A DNA stretch of 64,000 nt from WTFV01 sp965200895 (lineage in GTDB: Bacteria > Acidobacteriota > Vicinamibacteria > Vicinamibacterales > UBA8438). Under the pieces are notes generated by a model that was given only the letters and a program-made list of their open reading frames with translations, did not search any database and was not told the origin of the DNA. A program made the position numbers and the translations under genes. The stretch is from the NCBI GenBank assembly GCA_965200895.1, contig CBDAVM010000002.1, forward strand, positions 248,001-312,000, given 5' to 3'. This document shows, in pieces, positions 49,078 through 57,808 of the stretch (positions within the stretch are counted from its first letter, which is position 1; each line of letters starts with the position of its first letter).

Positions 49078-49494
49078 TCAGTCGACCGGGCTGGCTGGTT
49101 CAGTCCGTTCGAGGAGCTGGAGCAACATGCCGCGGAGTTCGCGGATGTCGGTCTGCAAGTCTGCGTGGCGTTCGCGGATCTCGGTCTGCAAGTCTGCGTG
49201 GCGTTCGCGGATCTCGGTCTGCAAGTCTGCACGCATCGCGTGCATCTCGGTGCGGAGCTCGCGCACGTTGTTGTTGGTGTCGCCGATCCGCGTGTGGATC
49301 GTGTTGTTGATGTCGTCGATCCGGGAGTTGATGGTCGCGGTTTGCTGAATCATTATGCCGACGAGGCTGATCAGCAACAGGACGATGGTCATTCCTGTTC
49401 CCATGATCCACTTGGTGTCGGCCGAGAGTCTCGGCTTTGCGGGGCTGGCTGCGTGCTCGGCGGCCGGCGCGGTGTTGTCGGCCGTGTCGTGCAT
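49078..49494 (-). CDS. Small membrane protein with 11-residue coiled-coil repeats
   Basis: The 138-residue protein has one transmembrane helix (MTIVLLLISLVGIMIQQ, about residues 35-51), then a long coiled coil: TINSRIDDINNTIHTRIGD, VRELRTEMHAM, then ADLQTEIRERH twice and ADLQTDIRELR. The last part is an 11-residue (33-bp) repeat, a hendecad pattern. Proteins of this type are common and may tether or scaffold at the membrane; no function can be assigned. Its 5' end is 18 bp below the branching-enzyme stop on the same strand. Confidence 0.75.
   Translation of the reverse strand: MHDTADNTAPAAEHAASPAKPRLSADTKWIMGTGMTIVLLLISLVGIMIQQTATINSRIDDINNTIHTRIGDTNNNVRELRTEMHAMRADLQTEIRERHADLQTEIRERHADLQTDIRELRGMLLQLLERTEPASPVD
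49151..49249. repeat. 33-bp tandem repeats coding a coiled-coil hendecad
   Basis: Units 49151-49183 and 49184-49216 are identical; 49217-49249 is a diverged third unit. Each codes 11 residues (ADLQTEIRERH in minus-strand reading). Confidence 0.9.
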
Positions 49495-49512
49495 GTCGCC
49501 CTTGACGTGATT

Positions 49513-51585
49513 CTACACCGGTGATGCGGGACGGGCGGGACGGCGGGTACGGCGGCGACCGTATCGCTCGGGCCAGCGCGACTGGGCAGGCTCACAAGGC
49601 GGGCCTGATCGTGCAGAGCAGCTTACGAGGGCGCTGGTGCTCGTGTGAGGTGGGGTCTGCAATTCGGTGTGTTGATCACCTTTCAGGAACAACACACCGA
49701 GCGGCGGCAGCGTCAGGCGGAGGGAGAAGGGACGCCCGTGCGCGGGTCGGCTTTCCGCAACGACGTGTCCGCCGTTGCCCAGACCGCTGCCCCGGTAGCA
49801 GGCGGCGTCGCTGTTGAGCCGTTCACGCCATCCTCCCCCGTGGGGGACGCCGACGCGATGGTCGTGCCGCGCGACCGGGGTGAAGTTGCAGACCACGACG
49901 ATCGGCTCGCCGGCGCGGCCGCGGCGCAGGAAGCTCAACACGCTGCGCGCACGGTCGTCGCACTCGATCCATTCGAAGCCGGACGGCTCGGCGTCCAGCT
50001 CATGGAGCGCCGGCTCCGCGCGATAGAACCGATGCAGGTCGCGGACCCAGGCGTGCATGCCACGGTGCAGGGGCCTGTCCAGCAGGTGCCAGTCGATGCT
50101 CTCGGCGTGCGTCCATTCCCGTTCCTGCGCGATCTCGTCCCCCATGAACAGGAGCTGCTTGCCGGGATGGCCGACCAGGAAGCCGTAGAGCAGGCGCAGG
50201 TTGGCATGCCGTTGCCACTCGTCGCCCGGCATGCGGGACAGCAGCGAGCCCTTTCCGTGCACCACCTCGTCGTGCGACAACGGGAGGACGAAGTTCTCGC
50301 GGAAGGCATAGGTCACGCTGAACGTCAGCGCGTCGTGATGGTGGCTGCGGTGGATCGGATCCTTCGACATGTACTCCAGCGTGTCGTTCATCCATCCCAT
50401 GTTCCACTTGAAGCCGAAGCCCAGCCCTCCGGCGTCCGCGGAGCGGGTCACCCCGGGCCAGGCGGTGGATTCCTCGGCCACCATCATGACTCCGGGATGG
50501 GCCGCGTGGACGCGCTCGTTCAGGCGCCGCAGGAAGTCGACGGCGTCCAGGTTCTCGTTCCCGCCGTGGACGTTCGGAATCCACTCGCCGTCCTCTCGCC
50601 CGTAGTCGAGATGGAGCATCGAGGAGACCGCGTCCACGCGCAGGCCGTCGAGGTGGTACCGCTCGAACCAGAACAGCGCGCTCGAAATGAGGAAATTGCC
50701 GACCTCGCGGCGCCCGTAGTTGAAGATCAGCGAGCCCCAGTGGGGGTGCTCCCCCTGGCGCGCGTCCGCATGTTCGTAGAGGCAGGTGCCGTCGAACCGC
50801 GCCAGGCCGTGGATGTCCTTCGGGAAGTGCGCCGCCGACCAGTCCGCGATGACGCCGATCCCGCGCCGGTGCAGCGTGTCGACCAGCTCCATGAACTCCT
50901 GCGGGGTGCCGAAGCGGCTCGTGGGCGCGAAGTAGCCGAGCGTGCCGTAGCCCCACGACTCGTCGAGCGGATACTCGGCGACGGGCAGCAGCTCCACGTG
51001 CGTGAAGCCCAGATCCGCGACGTGGTCCGCCAGGCGCCCGGCGATGTCCCGGTAGGTCAGCCAGCCTCCTTCGCCGGGGACCCGCATCCACGAGCCGAGA
51101 TGCACCTCGTAGACGGCGATCGGCGCGTCGTGCGCGTTGCGGGCCGCCCGCCCGGCCATCCATGCGGCGTCGCCCCATTCGTGGCCGGACAGATCCCAGA
51201 CCCGGGATGCCGTGCGGGGGCGGAGCTCGGCGGCGAAGGCATGGGGGTCGGCCTTCTGTACCGCGTCGCCGCCGCCACCCGGCGTGACGTGGTACTTGTA
51301 GAGGGCGCCGCTCGCGACACCCGGAACGAAAGTCTCCCAGATTCCCGCCTCGGGCCGCAGCCGCAGGGGGTGGCCGTGCGGGTCCCAGCCGTTGAAGTCC
51401 CCGACGACCGCCACGGCGCGCGCGTTGGGGGCCCAGACCGCGAAGTGTGCGCCGCCGGCGCCGTCGCGCCGCGCCAGGTGCGCACCGAGCTTGTCATGGC
51501 TCCGGTAGTGCGTTCCGTCGGCGAGCAGGTGCAGGTCGTAGTCGGTGAGAAAGGGCGAAGCGCCCTCGTTCCCGCTTGCAGCCAC
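49513..51585 (-). CDS. glgB: 1,4-alpha-glucan branching enzyme
   Basis: The 690-residue protein has an N-terminal CBM48 domain (GGAHFAVWAPNARAVAVVGDFN) and a GH13 catalytic barrel. Catalytic sites are the nucleophile Asp in GLRVDAVSSMLHLDY, the acid Glu in MMVAEESTAWPGV and the transition-state Asp in PLSHDEVVHGKGSL. GELLFMGDE-like LLFMGDEIAQEREW is also present. It makes alpha-1,6 branches in glycogen. The usual VPAHFP before the second motif reads SAAHFP. About 45 residues beyond the normal end (after LGVLFLKGDQ) are low-complexity and may come from a lost stop. The start is a GTG at 51585. No other glycogen gene is adjacent. Confidence 0.95.
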   Translation of the reverse strand: MAASGNEGASPFLTDYDLHLLADGTHYRSHDKLGAHLARRDGAGGAHFAVWAPNARAVAVVGDFNGWDPHGHPLRLRPEAGIWETFVPGVASGALYKYHVTPGGGGDAVQKADPHAFAAELRPRTASRVWDLSGHEWGDAAWMAGRAARNAHDAPIAVYEVHLGSWMRVPGEGGWLTYRDIAGRLADHVADLGFTHVELLPVAEYPLDESWGYGTLGYFAPTSRFGTPQEFMELVDTLHRRGIGVIADWSAAHFPKDIHGLARFDGTCLYEHADARQGEHPHWGSLIFNYGRREVGNFLISSALFWFERYHLDGLRVDAVSSMLHLDYGREDGEWIPNVHGGNENLDAVDFLRRLNERVHAAHPGVMMVAEESTAWPGVTRSADAGGLGFGFKWNMGWMNDTLEYMSKDPIHRSHHHDALTFSVTYAFRENFVLPLSHDEVVHGKGSLLSRMPGDEWQRHANLRLLYGFLVGHPGKQLLFMGDEIAQEREWTHAESIDWHLLDRPLHRGMHAWVRDLHRFYRAEPALHELDAEPSGFEWIECDDRARSVLSFLRRGRAGEPIVVVCNFTPVARHDHRVGVPHGGGWRERLNSDAACYRGSGLGNGGHVVAESRPAHGRPFSLRLTLPPLGVLFLKGDQHTELQTPPHTSTSALVSCSARSGPPCEPAQSRWPERYGRRRTRRPARPASPV

Positions 51586-51663
51586 GCATTCAGCTTACAG
51601 TTCCCGTGGAACCGGCCGCGAGGCATGTTGCGCAGACCGCGTTGCGCCCCGGCCGCGGTGCGA

Positions 51664-53397
51664 TCAGGCGGAGGCCTCCACGCGGACCGTCACCACGTCG
51701 GTCTCGTGATACTGCTGGTGGCGCACGGACGAGGCGAGGTGGCGGAGCAGCCGCAGCGACACTTCCTGCTCGGCTGCCTGTCCGGCCACGCGATCTCCGA
51801 GCAGGGCGATGCGGTCCTCGATGTTCGACTCCCGGGTGGCGGCGACGAACTCCAGCTCGGCGGCGCCGCCGTCGCTGCGGGCGCTGACCTGCAGGCGCCG
51901 TTCGCCACTCTTCGCTTCCCGCCGGATGAGCGTGAGCAGCGTCTCTTCACCCACCGCACGCAGCCGGTCCGTCATCCTCTCGTTCCAGCCCCGGGTCGCG
52001 GCGAACTCGGTCAGGAACTTGTCGATCGCCGGATAGGCGTCCGTCGTCAGGGCGGTTCGCAGGCGGTGCGGCCGCGGTCGGGTCAGCTCCAGGAACAGCG
52101 TCATGACGATTGCCGCGAGGCCGCCGGCGGTCATCCCGTTTTCCAGCAGTCCGCTCCAGGCGCCCAGTTGGTCGGCGAAGATCAGCCCGTTCTGGAAGCC
52201 CAGGCCGATCCAGAATCCGACCCCCGCCACGATCCCCTTGCGGTAGTCGACGCCGTCCTCGACCACCACCCGCATCCCGAGCACGAACAGGGTGGACATG
52301 AGCACGATGGTGTACGCCCCGGCCACCGGGCCCGGAATGGCGAGAATGAGGCCCATGAACTTCGGGAGGAAGGCGAGCATGAGGAAGGTGGTCCCGATGT
52401 AGACGCCGACCGTGCGCGAGGCGACCCCGGTGATGTCGGTCACCGAGACGCTCGACGAATAGGTCGTGTTCGGCACCGTCGCCGCCAGCCCCGACAGCAG
52501 GTTCCCCACGCCGTCGGCGGTGACCGCGCCCTGCACGACGCGGTAGTCGGTGGCCCGCGGTTTCCGCCGCGAGACGCGCTGAATGGCGACGCTGTCGCCG
52601 ATGGTCTCGATGGCTCCGATCAGGGTGACGAACACGAAGGCCGGCAGCAGCGACCAGAAGGCGACGCCGAACTCGAGATCGAATCCCGGCCAGCCACCGA
52701 CCGGCAGTCCGATCCAGCTCGCCTCGGCGATGAGCTGCGTGTTGTACAGCCCGAACGCGCTGGCGGCCACGCAGCCGCTGGCGATGCCGATGACCGGCGC
52801 CCACAGGCGCGCTACGCCGGTGGCGCGCAGCGTGACCCCGACCGTGACGATGAGCGTCGCGGCCACAATGGTCGGCGCGGCGGCCGGCGACGACCCTTCC
52901 GGCACGTCGCCCAGCATGCCGAACATGATCGGCATCAGCGTGACCGGGATCAGCATGATCACCGTGCCGCAGACCGTGGGCGTGAGGATCCGCCGGAGCA
53001 GCGACAACTGCGCCGAGAGGCCGAACTGGAACAGTGCCGAGAGGGTGACCAGCGTCGCCAGCAGCCCCGGCCCGCCTTCGACGAGCGCGGTCACGCACAC
53101 CGCGATGAAGGCGGCCGACGTGCCCATCAGCAGCACGTGGCCGGAGCCGATGCGGCCGACCCGCACCGCCTGGAGCACGGTCGTGACTCCACTGATGGCG
53201 AGGGCCGCGAACGCCGCCCACGCCAGGAAGTCCTCCGTGCCTCCCGCGGCGCGCACCACGATGGCCGGCGTCAGCACGATGCCGGCCACGGTGAGCATCG
53301 CGAACTGGAAGCCAAGGCCGAGAGCAAGCGCGGGCGGCGGCTGTTCCTCGGGCTCGTAACGCAGATCCCGCACCGCGGCGGCAGTTGTCGAGGGCAT
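51664..53397 (-). CDS. NCS2-family xanthine/uracil permease with fused C-terminal HATPase-like domain
   Basis: The 577-residue protein has about 14 hydrophobic segments and the NCS2 signatures ALALGLGFQFAML, then FVTLIGAIETIGDSVAIQRVS (substrate-binding TM8 region), VQGAVTADGVGNLLSGL and PNTTYSSSVSVTDITGVASR (TM10). After the last helix (AAIVMTLFLELT, about residue 445) a soluble domain of about 130 residues follows: DKFLTEFAATRGWNERMTDR, AVGEETLLTLIRREA, EVSLRLLRHLASSVRHQQYH. It resembles the RsbW-type HATPase fold with a weakened N-box. NCS2 members are proton symporters for nucleobases. The extra domain could couple transport to a regulator. The ATG at 53397 has AAGGA upstream. Confidence 0.9.
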   Translation of the reverse strand: MPSTTAAAVRDLRYEPEEQPPPALALGLGFQFAMLTVAGIVLTPAIVVRAAGGTEDFLAWAAFAALAISGVTTVLQAVRVGRIGSGHVLLMGTSAAFIAVCVTALVEGGPGLLATLVTLSALFQFGLSAQLSLLRRILTPTVCGTVIMLIPVTLMPIMFGMLGDVPEGSSPAAAPTIVAATLIVTVGVTLRATGVARLWAPVIGIASGCVAASAFGLYNTQLIAEASWIGLPVGGWPGFDLEFGVAFWSLLPAFVFVTLIGAIETIGDSVAIQRVSRRKPRATDYRVVQGAVTADGVGNLLSGLAATVPNTTYSSSVSVTDITGVASRTVGVYIGTTFLMLAFLPKFMGLILAIPGPVAGAYTIVLMSTLFVLGMRVVVEDGVDYRKGIVAGVGFWIGLGFQNGLIFADQLGAWSGLLENGMTAGGLAAIVMTLFLELTRPRPHRLRTALTTDAYPAIDKFLTEFAATRGWNERMTDRLRAVGEETLLTLIRREAKSGERRLQVSARSDGGAAELEFVAATRESNIEDRIALLGDRVAGQAAEQEVSLRLLRHLASSVRHQQYHETDVVTVRVEASA

Positions 53398-53582
53398 TGG
53401 TGGCGATCCTTTCCGGCCAGTGGGCTCGCGTTCGTTTGTACACGAGTATTCGTGCTGGAGGCAAAGAGGAAGCAAGGCACTGGGACTCGCCGACGCCGTC
53501 GTCCACCTGCCGATCGACGAGCGGCCGATCGCCCGCCACCGGCGCCCGCCCCGGCCGGTTCACCGCGATTTGAAACGGCGTG

Positions 53583-54131
53583 CTACTGCCTGTGCCCTCG
53601 GCGGGCCGCCGTTGCACGGTCGACGATGGACACGACGGTCGACGCGACCAGCACCCAGGCGACCAGGCCGGCTGCCGCGGTTAACAGCGGCGTCAGGGCC
53701 GGGACCGCCTCCAGCCGCGCGGCCGCCAGCACGACCAGCGGGACGAAGTAGCCGATCCCGTTCCAGCGGCCGATCGTGCTCATGCGAAGTTGTTTCAGGT
53801 TGTGGAGCCAGTAGGAGTCGATCACGTACTGCCCGAAGGCGACCGGGATCAGCGCGGGCAACACGAGTGGGACCTGGTCCGCCAGCGCCGCGCCGGTCAG
53901 CCCGGCGGTCACGAACAGGCAGTCGGTCGCGTGGTCGAAGAGCCGCCCGCCGGCGGACGCCGTACCTTGCCGGCGGGCGACGACGCCGTCGAGGTGGTCG
54001 CTGGCGATCGCCGCGGCGAGCAGCAACGCGGCCAGGCCGGCGCCGAGGAGGTCCGGCCGGGCGTAGGCCACGGCGAGCGGGGGAGCCAGCGCGAGCCGCA
54101 GTCCGGTGAGCAAATGAGCCGTGATTGCCAT
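53583..54131 (-). CDS. CDP-alcohol phosphatidyltransferase family protein
   Basis: The 182-residue membrane protein carries the family motif D-x2-DG-x2-AR-x8-G-x3-D-x3-D as SDHLDGVVARR, then GGRLFDHATD. The four Asp residues bind two metal ions and the CDP headgroup. The enzyme transfers a phosphatidyl or similar group from CDP-lipid to an alcohol in phospholipid synthesis. About five to six transmembrane helices are visible. The ATG at 54131 follows a GGGGGAGA site. It is the last gene of a four-gene minus-strand operon, 98 bp after the flippase-like gene. The alcohol acceptor is not predictable. Confidence 0.9.
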   Translation of the reverse strand: MAITAHLLTGLRLALAPPLAVAYARPDLLGAGLAALLLAAAIASDHLDGVVARRQGTASAGGRLFDHATDCLFVTAGLTGAALADQVPLVLPALIPVAFGQYVIDSYWLHNLKQLRMSTIGRWNGIGYFVPLVVLAAARLEAVPALTPLLTAAAGLVAWVLVASTVVSIVDRATAARRGHRQ

Positions 54132-54229
54132 CCGGTCTCCCCCGGGAGTCGACGGCATGCCGTTCAGGACCGCATGCTCGCGAGTCGGCGGACCTTGCGC
54201 GGTCGGGCTTCGCCGCCGCCCGGCCCGGG

Positions 54230-55231
54230 TCACCCGAACAGTTCCCGCTGTGCCCGCGGCCAGAACGCCGCCCCGATGAGGGCATTGAACAGGATGAAGA
54301 AGTTGTGTTGCACGAAGCCGAACGCGGCCATCTGTCCCTCGTTCTCCGGGAAGAGGATCACCCAGAACGTGATGGCGGCAGCCCGCATCGGCGTCGGCAC
54401 GGCGGCGGCGAAAAAGACGACCGGCAGGTAGCCTAGCAGCGACACGAACGACGCCTCGACCCCGAACAGACGCAACGCGACGGTGTAGACGATCACCGCG
54501 GCCAGCAGCGCCGGTGACCGCAGCGCCACGAACAGGGCGTAGTGCCGGAGGGTGGCGGTCCGGAAGGCGTGCAGGATCCGCCTGTCGCGCAGTCCGCTGC
54601 CCGGCCACAGGGCGCCGCGGAAGTACAGGATCCAGGCGATGAGGAACAGCACCGCCCCGGCCGCCAGCCAGGGCACGAGTCCGAACGCCGGCGGCAGCCC
54701 GCCCCCGCTGAGGGCGAAGCCGACCGTTGCCCAGAAGAGCAGGTAGAACACCTCGCAGAACATCACGAAGAGCATCACCGAGCCGACCTCCCAGCCCGGG
54801 ACGCGGTGGCGTCGGTTCAGGTAGTAGGCCATGGCGCCCTTGCCGACCTGCTCGTTGACCAGCGAGATGATGTAGGCGCTGGCGCGGATCGGCAGCAGGT
54901 CGCGGTAGCGGATCGGCGAGACGAACCAGTGGAGGGCGCGGGTGACGACCAGGGTGTCGATGCAGAAGTAGAGGCCCGAGTAGGCCACCATCAGCGCGAG
55001 CCAGGGCGCCCACTCCACGTTGGCGAACACGGCCGCCATGTAGTCGGCCAGCGAGAGTCCCTCGCGCGCCGCGGCGCCGTCGAGCCGGAAGTAGAGATAG
55101 GCGAAGCAGGCGGCGCTGAGGGCGAGAAAGGCGGCGCGGCCGGCCAGGCCGCGGCTCGGAGGAGCGGGCGGGGCGGCGTCGTCCGGGGGCGCGGGTGGAG
55201 CAGCGGGTGCATGCATCATCGTGTGCGTCAT
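54230..55231 (-). CDS. Multi-pass membrane protein, flippase-like (LPG synthase TM/YbhN type)
   Basis: The 333-residue protein starts with a Pro/Ala-rich cytoplasmic stretch and then has about eight transmembrane segments (FLALSAACFAYLYFRL, WLALMVAYSGLYFCIDTLVV, VGSVMLFVMFCEVFYLLFWA, PWLAAGAVLFLIAWILYF, LLAAVIVYTVALRLFGV). Motifs ASAYIISLVNEQVGKGAMAYYL and VPTPMRAAAITFWVILFPE recall the lysyl-phosphatidylglycerol synthase membrane domain family (AglD/YbhN), often linked to lipid or glycolipid translocation. The ATG at 55231 overlaps the SDR stop (ATGA). Together with the phosphatidyltransferase it suggests an envelope-lipid pathway. Confidence 0.7.
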   Translation of the reverse strand: MTHTMMHAPAAPPAPPDDAAPPAPPSRGLAGRAAFLALSAACFAYLYFRLDGAAAREGLSLADYMAAVFANVEWAPWLALMVAYSGLYFCIDTLVVTRALHWFVSPIRYRDLLPIRASAYIISLVNEQVGKGAMAYYLNRRHRVPGWEVGSVMLFVMFCEVFYLLFWATVGFALSGGGLPPAFGLVPWLAAGAVLFLIAWILYFRGALWPGSGLRDRRILHAFRTATLRHYALFVALRSPALLAAVIVYTVALRLFGVEASFVSLLGYLPVVFFAAAVPTPMRAAAITFWVILFPENEGQMAAFGFVQHNFFILFNALIGAAFWPRAQRELFG

Positions 55232-56151
55232 CGGCCGGCGTGCCGGCAGAGTTTCTCCAACGTGTCGGTCAGCGGCGTGAGGCCGATTCCCAGAAACGCC
55301 TCGGCGCTGCCGAACCCCGTCTCGTCGGATGTGATTACCTCGATCACGTCCGGCGTCAGTCCGCCGCGCCGGACCAGGCTCGTGAGGCCGGCCCCGAGTC
55401 GGGCCAGCCACAACGGTGTCGAGCGGACCACCAGCTCGTTGCCCAGCAGGCGCGCGGTCCGCTGCAGCAACTCGCGCCGGGTGATGAGGGTGGGCCCGAC
55501 CAGGTCGGCTATCCGGATCCGCACCCCGCCGGGCGGTTCCCGGCAGGAGTGCAGGATGGCGTTGCACAGGTCGTCGACGTCGAGCGGACGCAGTCGTTGC
55601 GACCCGCCGCCCAGCACGCGGGCGGACCGGGCCGACGCTTCGCGCAGCAGCGCGCGTCCGCCGGCGGTGTCCGGACCGAGCAGCAGCGGCGTCCGGATGA
55701 TGGTGGCGGCAAGGCGGGAGCCGAGCACGATCCGCTCGGCTTCGCCCTTGGAGCGGAAGTAGCCGTTGTTCGAGCGCGGGTTGGCGCCGAGCGAGCTGAC
55801 GAAGACGATGTGTCGCGCACCGGCCGCCCGCGCCGCCTCGACCAGGGTGCGGGTGCTCTCGACGTTGCCGATCCGGTAGGTCGACGTGCGGCTCTCGAAC
55901 AGGATGCCTGCAAGGTGCACCACGCAGCCGGCGCCGGTGAGCGTTTCGACGAGCCGTTCCGGCTGATCGTAGGCGACCACGCAGGGCCTGATGCGCGGCG
56001 AGCGGGGCAGGCTGTCCAGCACCGCTTTCCGGCGCACCACCGCCACCGCACGCAGCATGTTCCGGGAGGCGATCCGCGCGAGGAGCGCCCGGCCGACGGC
56101 GCTGTTGGCTCCGGTGATCGCTACCGTGCCGCTGTCCGCGTGCCCGTTCAC
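55228..56151 (-). CDS. NAD(P)-binding SDR-like protein (NmrA/atypical SDR)
   Basis: The 307-residue protein has a Rossmann start GTVAITGANSAVGRALLARI, the NAG-like VVHLAGILFESR, SSLGANPRSNNGYFRSKGEAE with a YxxxK pair, and RTPLLLGPDTAGG. This is the extended or atypical short-chain dehydrogenase type related to complex I NDUFA9-like and NmrA proteins. A catalytic or NAD(P)-sensing role in the lipid operon is possible. The ATG overlaps the upstream gene stop by four bases (ATGA), and its own stop overlaps the next start in the same way. Confidence 0.87.
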   Translation of the reverse strand: MNGHADSGTVAITGANSAVGRALLARIASRNMLRAVAVVRRKAVLDSLPRSPRIRPCVVAYDQPERLVETLTGAGCVVHLAGILFESRTSTYRIGNVESTRTLVEAARAAGARHIVFVSSLGANPRSNNGYFRSKGEAERIVLGSRLAATIIRTPLLLGPDTAGGRALLREASARSARVLGGGSQRLRPLDVDDLCNAILHSCREPPGGVRIRIADLVGPTLITRRELLQRTARLLGNELVVRSTPLWLARLGAGLTSLVRRGGLTPDVIEVITSDETGFGSAEAFLGIGLTPLTDTLEKLCRHAGR

Positions 56152-56645
56152 CGTGGCGTCCAGAAGAACACCTCCCAGGTGCTGAGCGGCTCGGCCTGTC
56201 CCTGAATCATGCCGCCCGACGGGCCCGCATCCATGCGCATGCCGTTCTTCTCGCCATAGGCTGCAAGCAGCGGAAAGCGATCGTCGCCCAGGATCTCGGT
56301 CGCCGTCATGGCGTACGTGGCGTCACCGATTCGCAGCCAGCCGTCGGGATTCGCCCGCGCCTGCCGCGCCCAGTACCCGCCGTCGGGCCGGGTGGCGGTG
56401 ATCACGCCGTCCTCGGCGCCGACGTACACGACGTTGACCACGAACGGGGGGAAACCACCGGTCTTGAGCTGGATGATGCGGTGGTCGTTCACCGTGCGCC
56501 AGTCGCCCGGCGGCAGGGTTTCGGTCCCGCCGATCCGGACGCCCGCGATCCGGTTCCACGGCGTCATGAAGACGTACACGAGCACCATGATCGCGGCGAC
56601 CGCGATCATGGTGACGCTTTCGATCTGCCTCTCCGTCATCGACAT
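56148..56645 (-). CDS. Membrane-anchored split-barrel-like protein heading the lipid operon
   Basis: The 165-residue protein has an N-terminal transmembrane helix (SVTMIAVAAIMVLVYVFM) and an outer domain, PFVVNVVYVGAEDGVITATR, then GGYWARQARANPDGWLRIGD, ATYAMTATEI. This recalls the FDOR/PNPOx split barrel (W-x-x-N/Q helix, then a P-x-x-x-x-x-G-x-x-x-Y strand). It is similar in build to the protein at 31017-31565 but not a close copy. It starts the four-gene operon and overlaps the SDR gene by four bases. Cofactor binding is not shown. Confidence 0.6.
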   Translation of the reverse strand: MSMTERQIESVTMIAVAAIMVLVYVFMTPWNRIAGVRIGGTETLPPGDWRTVNDHRIIQLKTGGFPPFVVNVVYVGAEDGVITATRPDGGYWARQARANPDGWLRIGDATYAMTATEILGDDRFPLLAAYGEKNGMRMDAGPSGGMIQGQAEPLSTWEVFFWTPR

Positions 56646-56763
56646 CTCCCGTCTGCCGGCGCGTCCCGCAGCGGCCGATCCGGATCCGGCGGCCCCGCCG
56701 CGCCCGCTCGTGCTATGGTAGGCGATCAACCGGGGATCCGTACTGAACTGTGGAGGTCTTGTG

Positions 56764-57744
56764 ATGACATGTGCACGATCGACGACGGGGCTGGCGCTCG
56801 CGCTGGTCGGACTGCTGGTACTGCCGGCTCTGACCTTGGCGCAGGGAGATGCGCCGCAGACCGCCTGGGGCGCGCCGGATCTGCAGGGGGTCTGGGACTT
56901 CCGCACCATCACGCCGATGGAGCGGCCCGAGGATCTGGGCGACAAGGCGTTCCTGACCGAAGAGGAAGCGGCGCAGCGCGAGCAGGCCGCCGTCACGCGC
57001 GACATCGAGCTCTGGGAGGCGGACGCCCGGCGCACCGAGGCGGGCGGCAGCGTGGGCGGCTACAACAACTTCTGGATGGACCGGGGCACGCGGGTCATCG
57101 GCACGCGGCGCACATCGCTCGTCATCGATCCGCCGAATGGCCGGCTGCCGGCGATGACCGAGGCCGGGCAGGCGCGCCGGGCGGCGGGCCGGGGCTCGTT
57201 CAGCGACCAGATTCAGGCCTCCTACACGGACTTCAGCAACGCCGATCGCTGCCTGATGGGCTTCAACGCCGGCCCGCCGATCACGCCGGGCGGCTACAAC
57301 CAGAACGTGCAGATCTTCCAGACGCCGAGCCACGTCGTGCTGCTGACCGAGATGGTGCACACGGTCCGCGTGGTGCCCCTCGACGGACGCGACAGGCTCG
57401 ATGGGAGCCTCGCGCAGTGGTCGGGAGATTCGCGCGGCCACTGGGACGGCGACACGCTGGTGGTCGAGACCGCCAACTTCGACGTCGACCGCAACTGGCG
57501 GGGCGCCAGCGCCGACATGCGCCTGGAGGAGCGGTTCACCCGCGTCGACGACGGCACCCTCGAGTACGAGTACACCGTCATCGACCCCGAGACCTGGGTG
57601 GCGCCGTGGACGGTGAACCTGCCGATGGTGCGCAGCGACCTGCCGCTGTTCGAGTACGCCTGCCACGAGGGCAACTACTCGATGGAGACGATGCTCACCG
57701 GCGCGCGGACCGACGAGGCCGCTGCCGCGGCGGCCAGGCAGTAG
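56764..57744 (+). CDS. Secreted protein of a family common in Acidobacteriota, unknown function
   Basis: The 326-residue protein has a signal peptide (LALALVGLLVLPALTLAQ). The mature part starts WGAPDLQGVWDFRTITPMER, a hallmark of a large exported family, and continues with GTRRTSLVIDPPNGRLPAMT, IFQTPSHVVLLTEMVHTVRV and GHWDGDTLVVETANFDVDRNW. Members are frequent in Acidobacteriota and some Proteobacteria and have no assigned activity. The ATG at 56764 (with an in-frame GTG just before it) follows GGAGG. It stands as its own unit, divergent from the lipid operon. Confidence 0.85.
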   Translation: MTCARSTTGLALALVGLLVLPALTLAQGDAPQTAWGAPDLQGVWDFRTITPMERPEDLGDKAFLTEEEAAQREQAAVTRDIELWEADARRTEAGGSVGGYNNFWMDRGTRVIGTRRTSLVIDPPNGRLPAMTEAGQARRAAGRGSFSDQIQASYTDFSNADRCLMGFNAGPPITPGGYNQNVQIFQTPSHVVLLTEMVHTVRVVPLDGRDRLDGSLAQWSGDSRGHWDGDTLVVETANFDVDRNWRGASADMRLEERFTRVDDGTLEYEYTVIDPETWVAPWTVNLPMVRSDLPLFEYACHEGNYSMETMLTGARTDEAAAAAARQ

Positions 57745-57762
57745 CTGCGCCCTCGACCGTTC

Positions 57763-57789
57763 GGGCGCCCGGCGTCGGTCCGGGCGCCC
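57763..57789. terminator. 10-bp perfect hairpin between convergent genes
   Basis: GGGCGCCCGG (57763-57772) and CCGGGCGCCC (57780-57789) pair around a 7-base loop, midway between the stops of the secreted protein and the opposing gene. No T-run; likely acts in both directions. Confidence 0.5.
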
Positions 57790-57808
57790 TGCCTTCCCCC
57801 GCGGTCGT

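Noticed and set aside
49645..53751. 1,368-codon open frame on the plus strand opposite the branching enzyme and permease
   Set aside because: It is antisense to two clear genes, composition is Arg/Gly/His-rich and no family motif is present.
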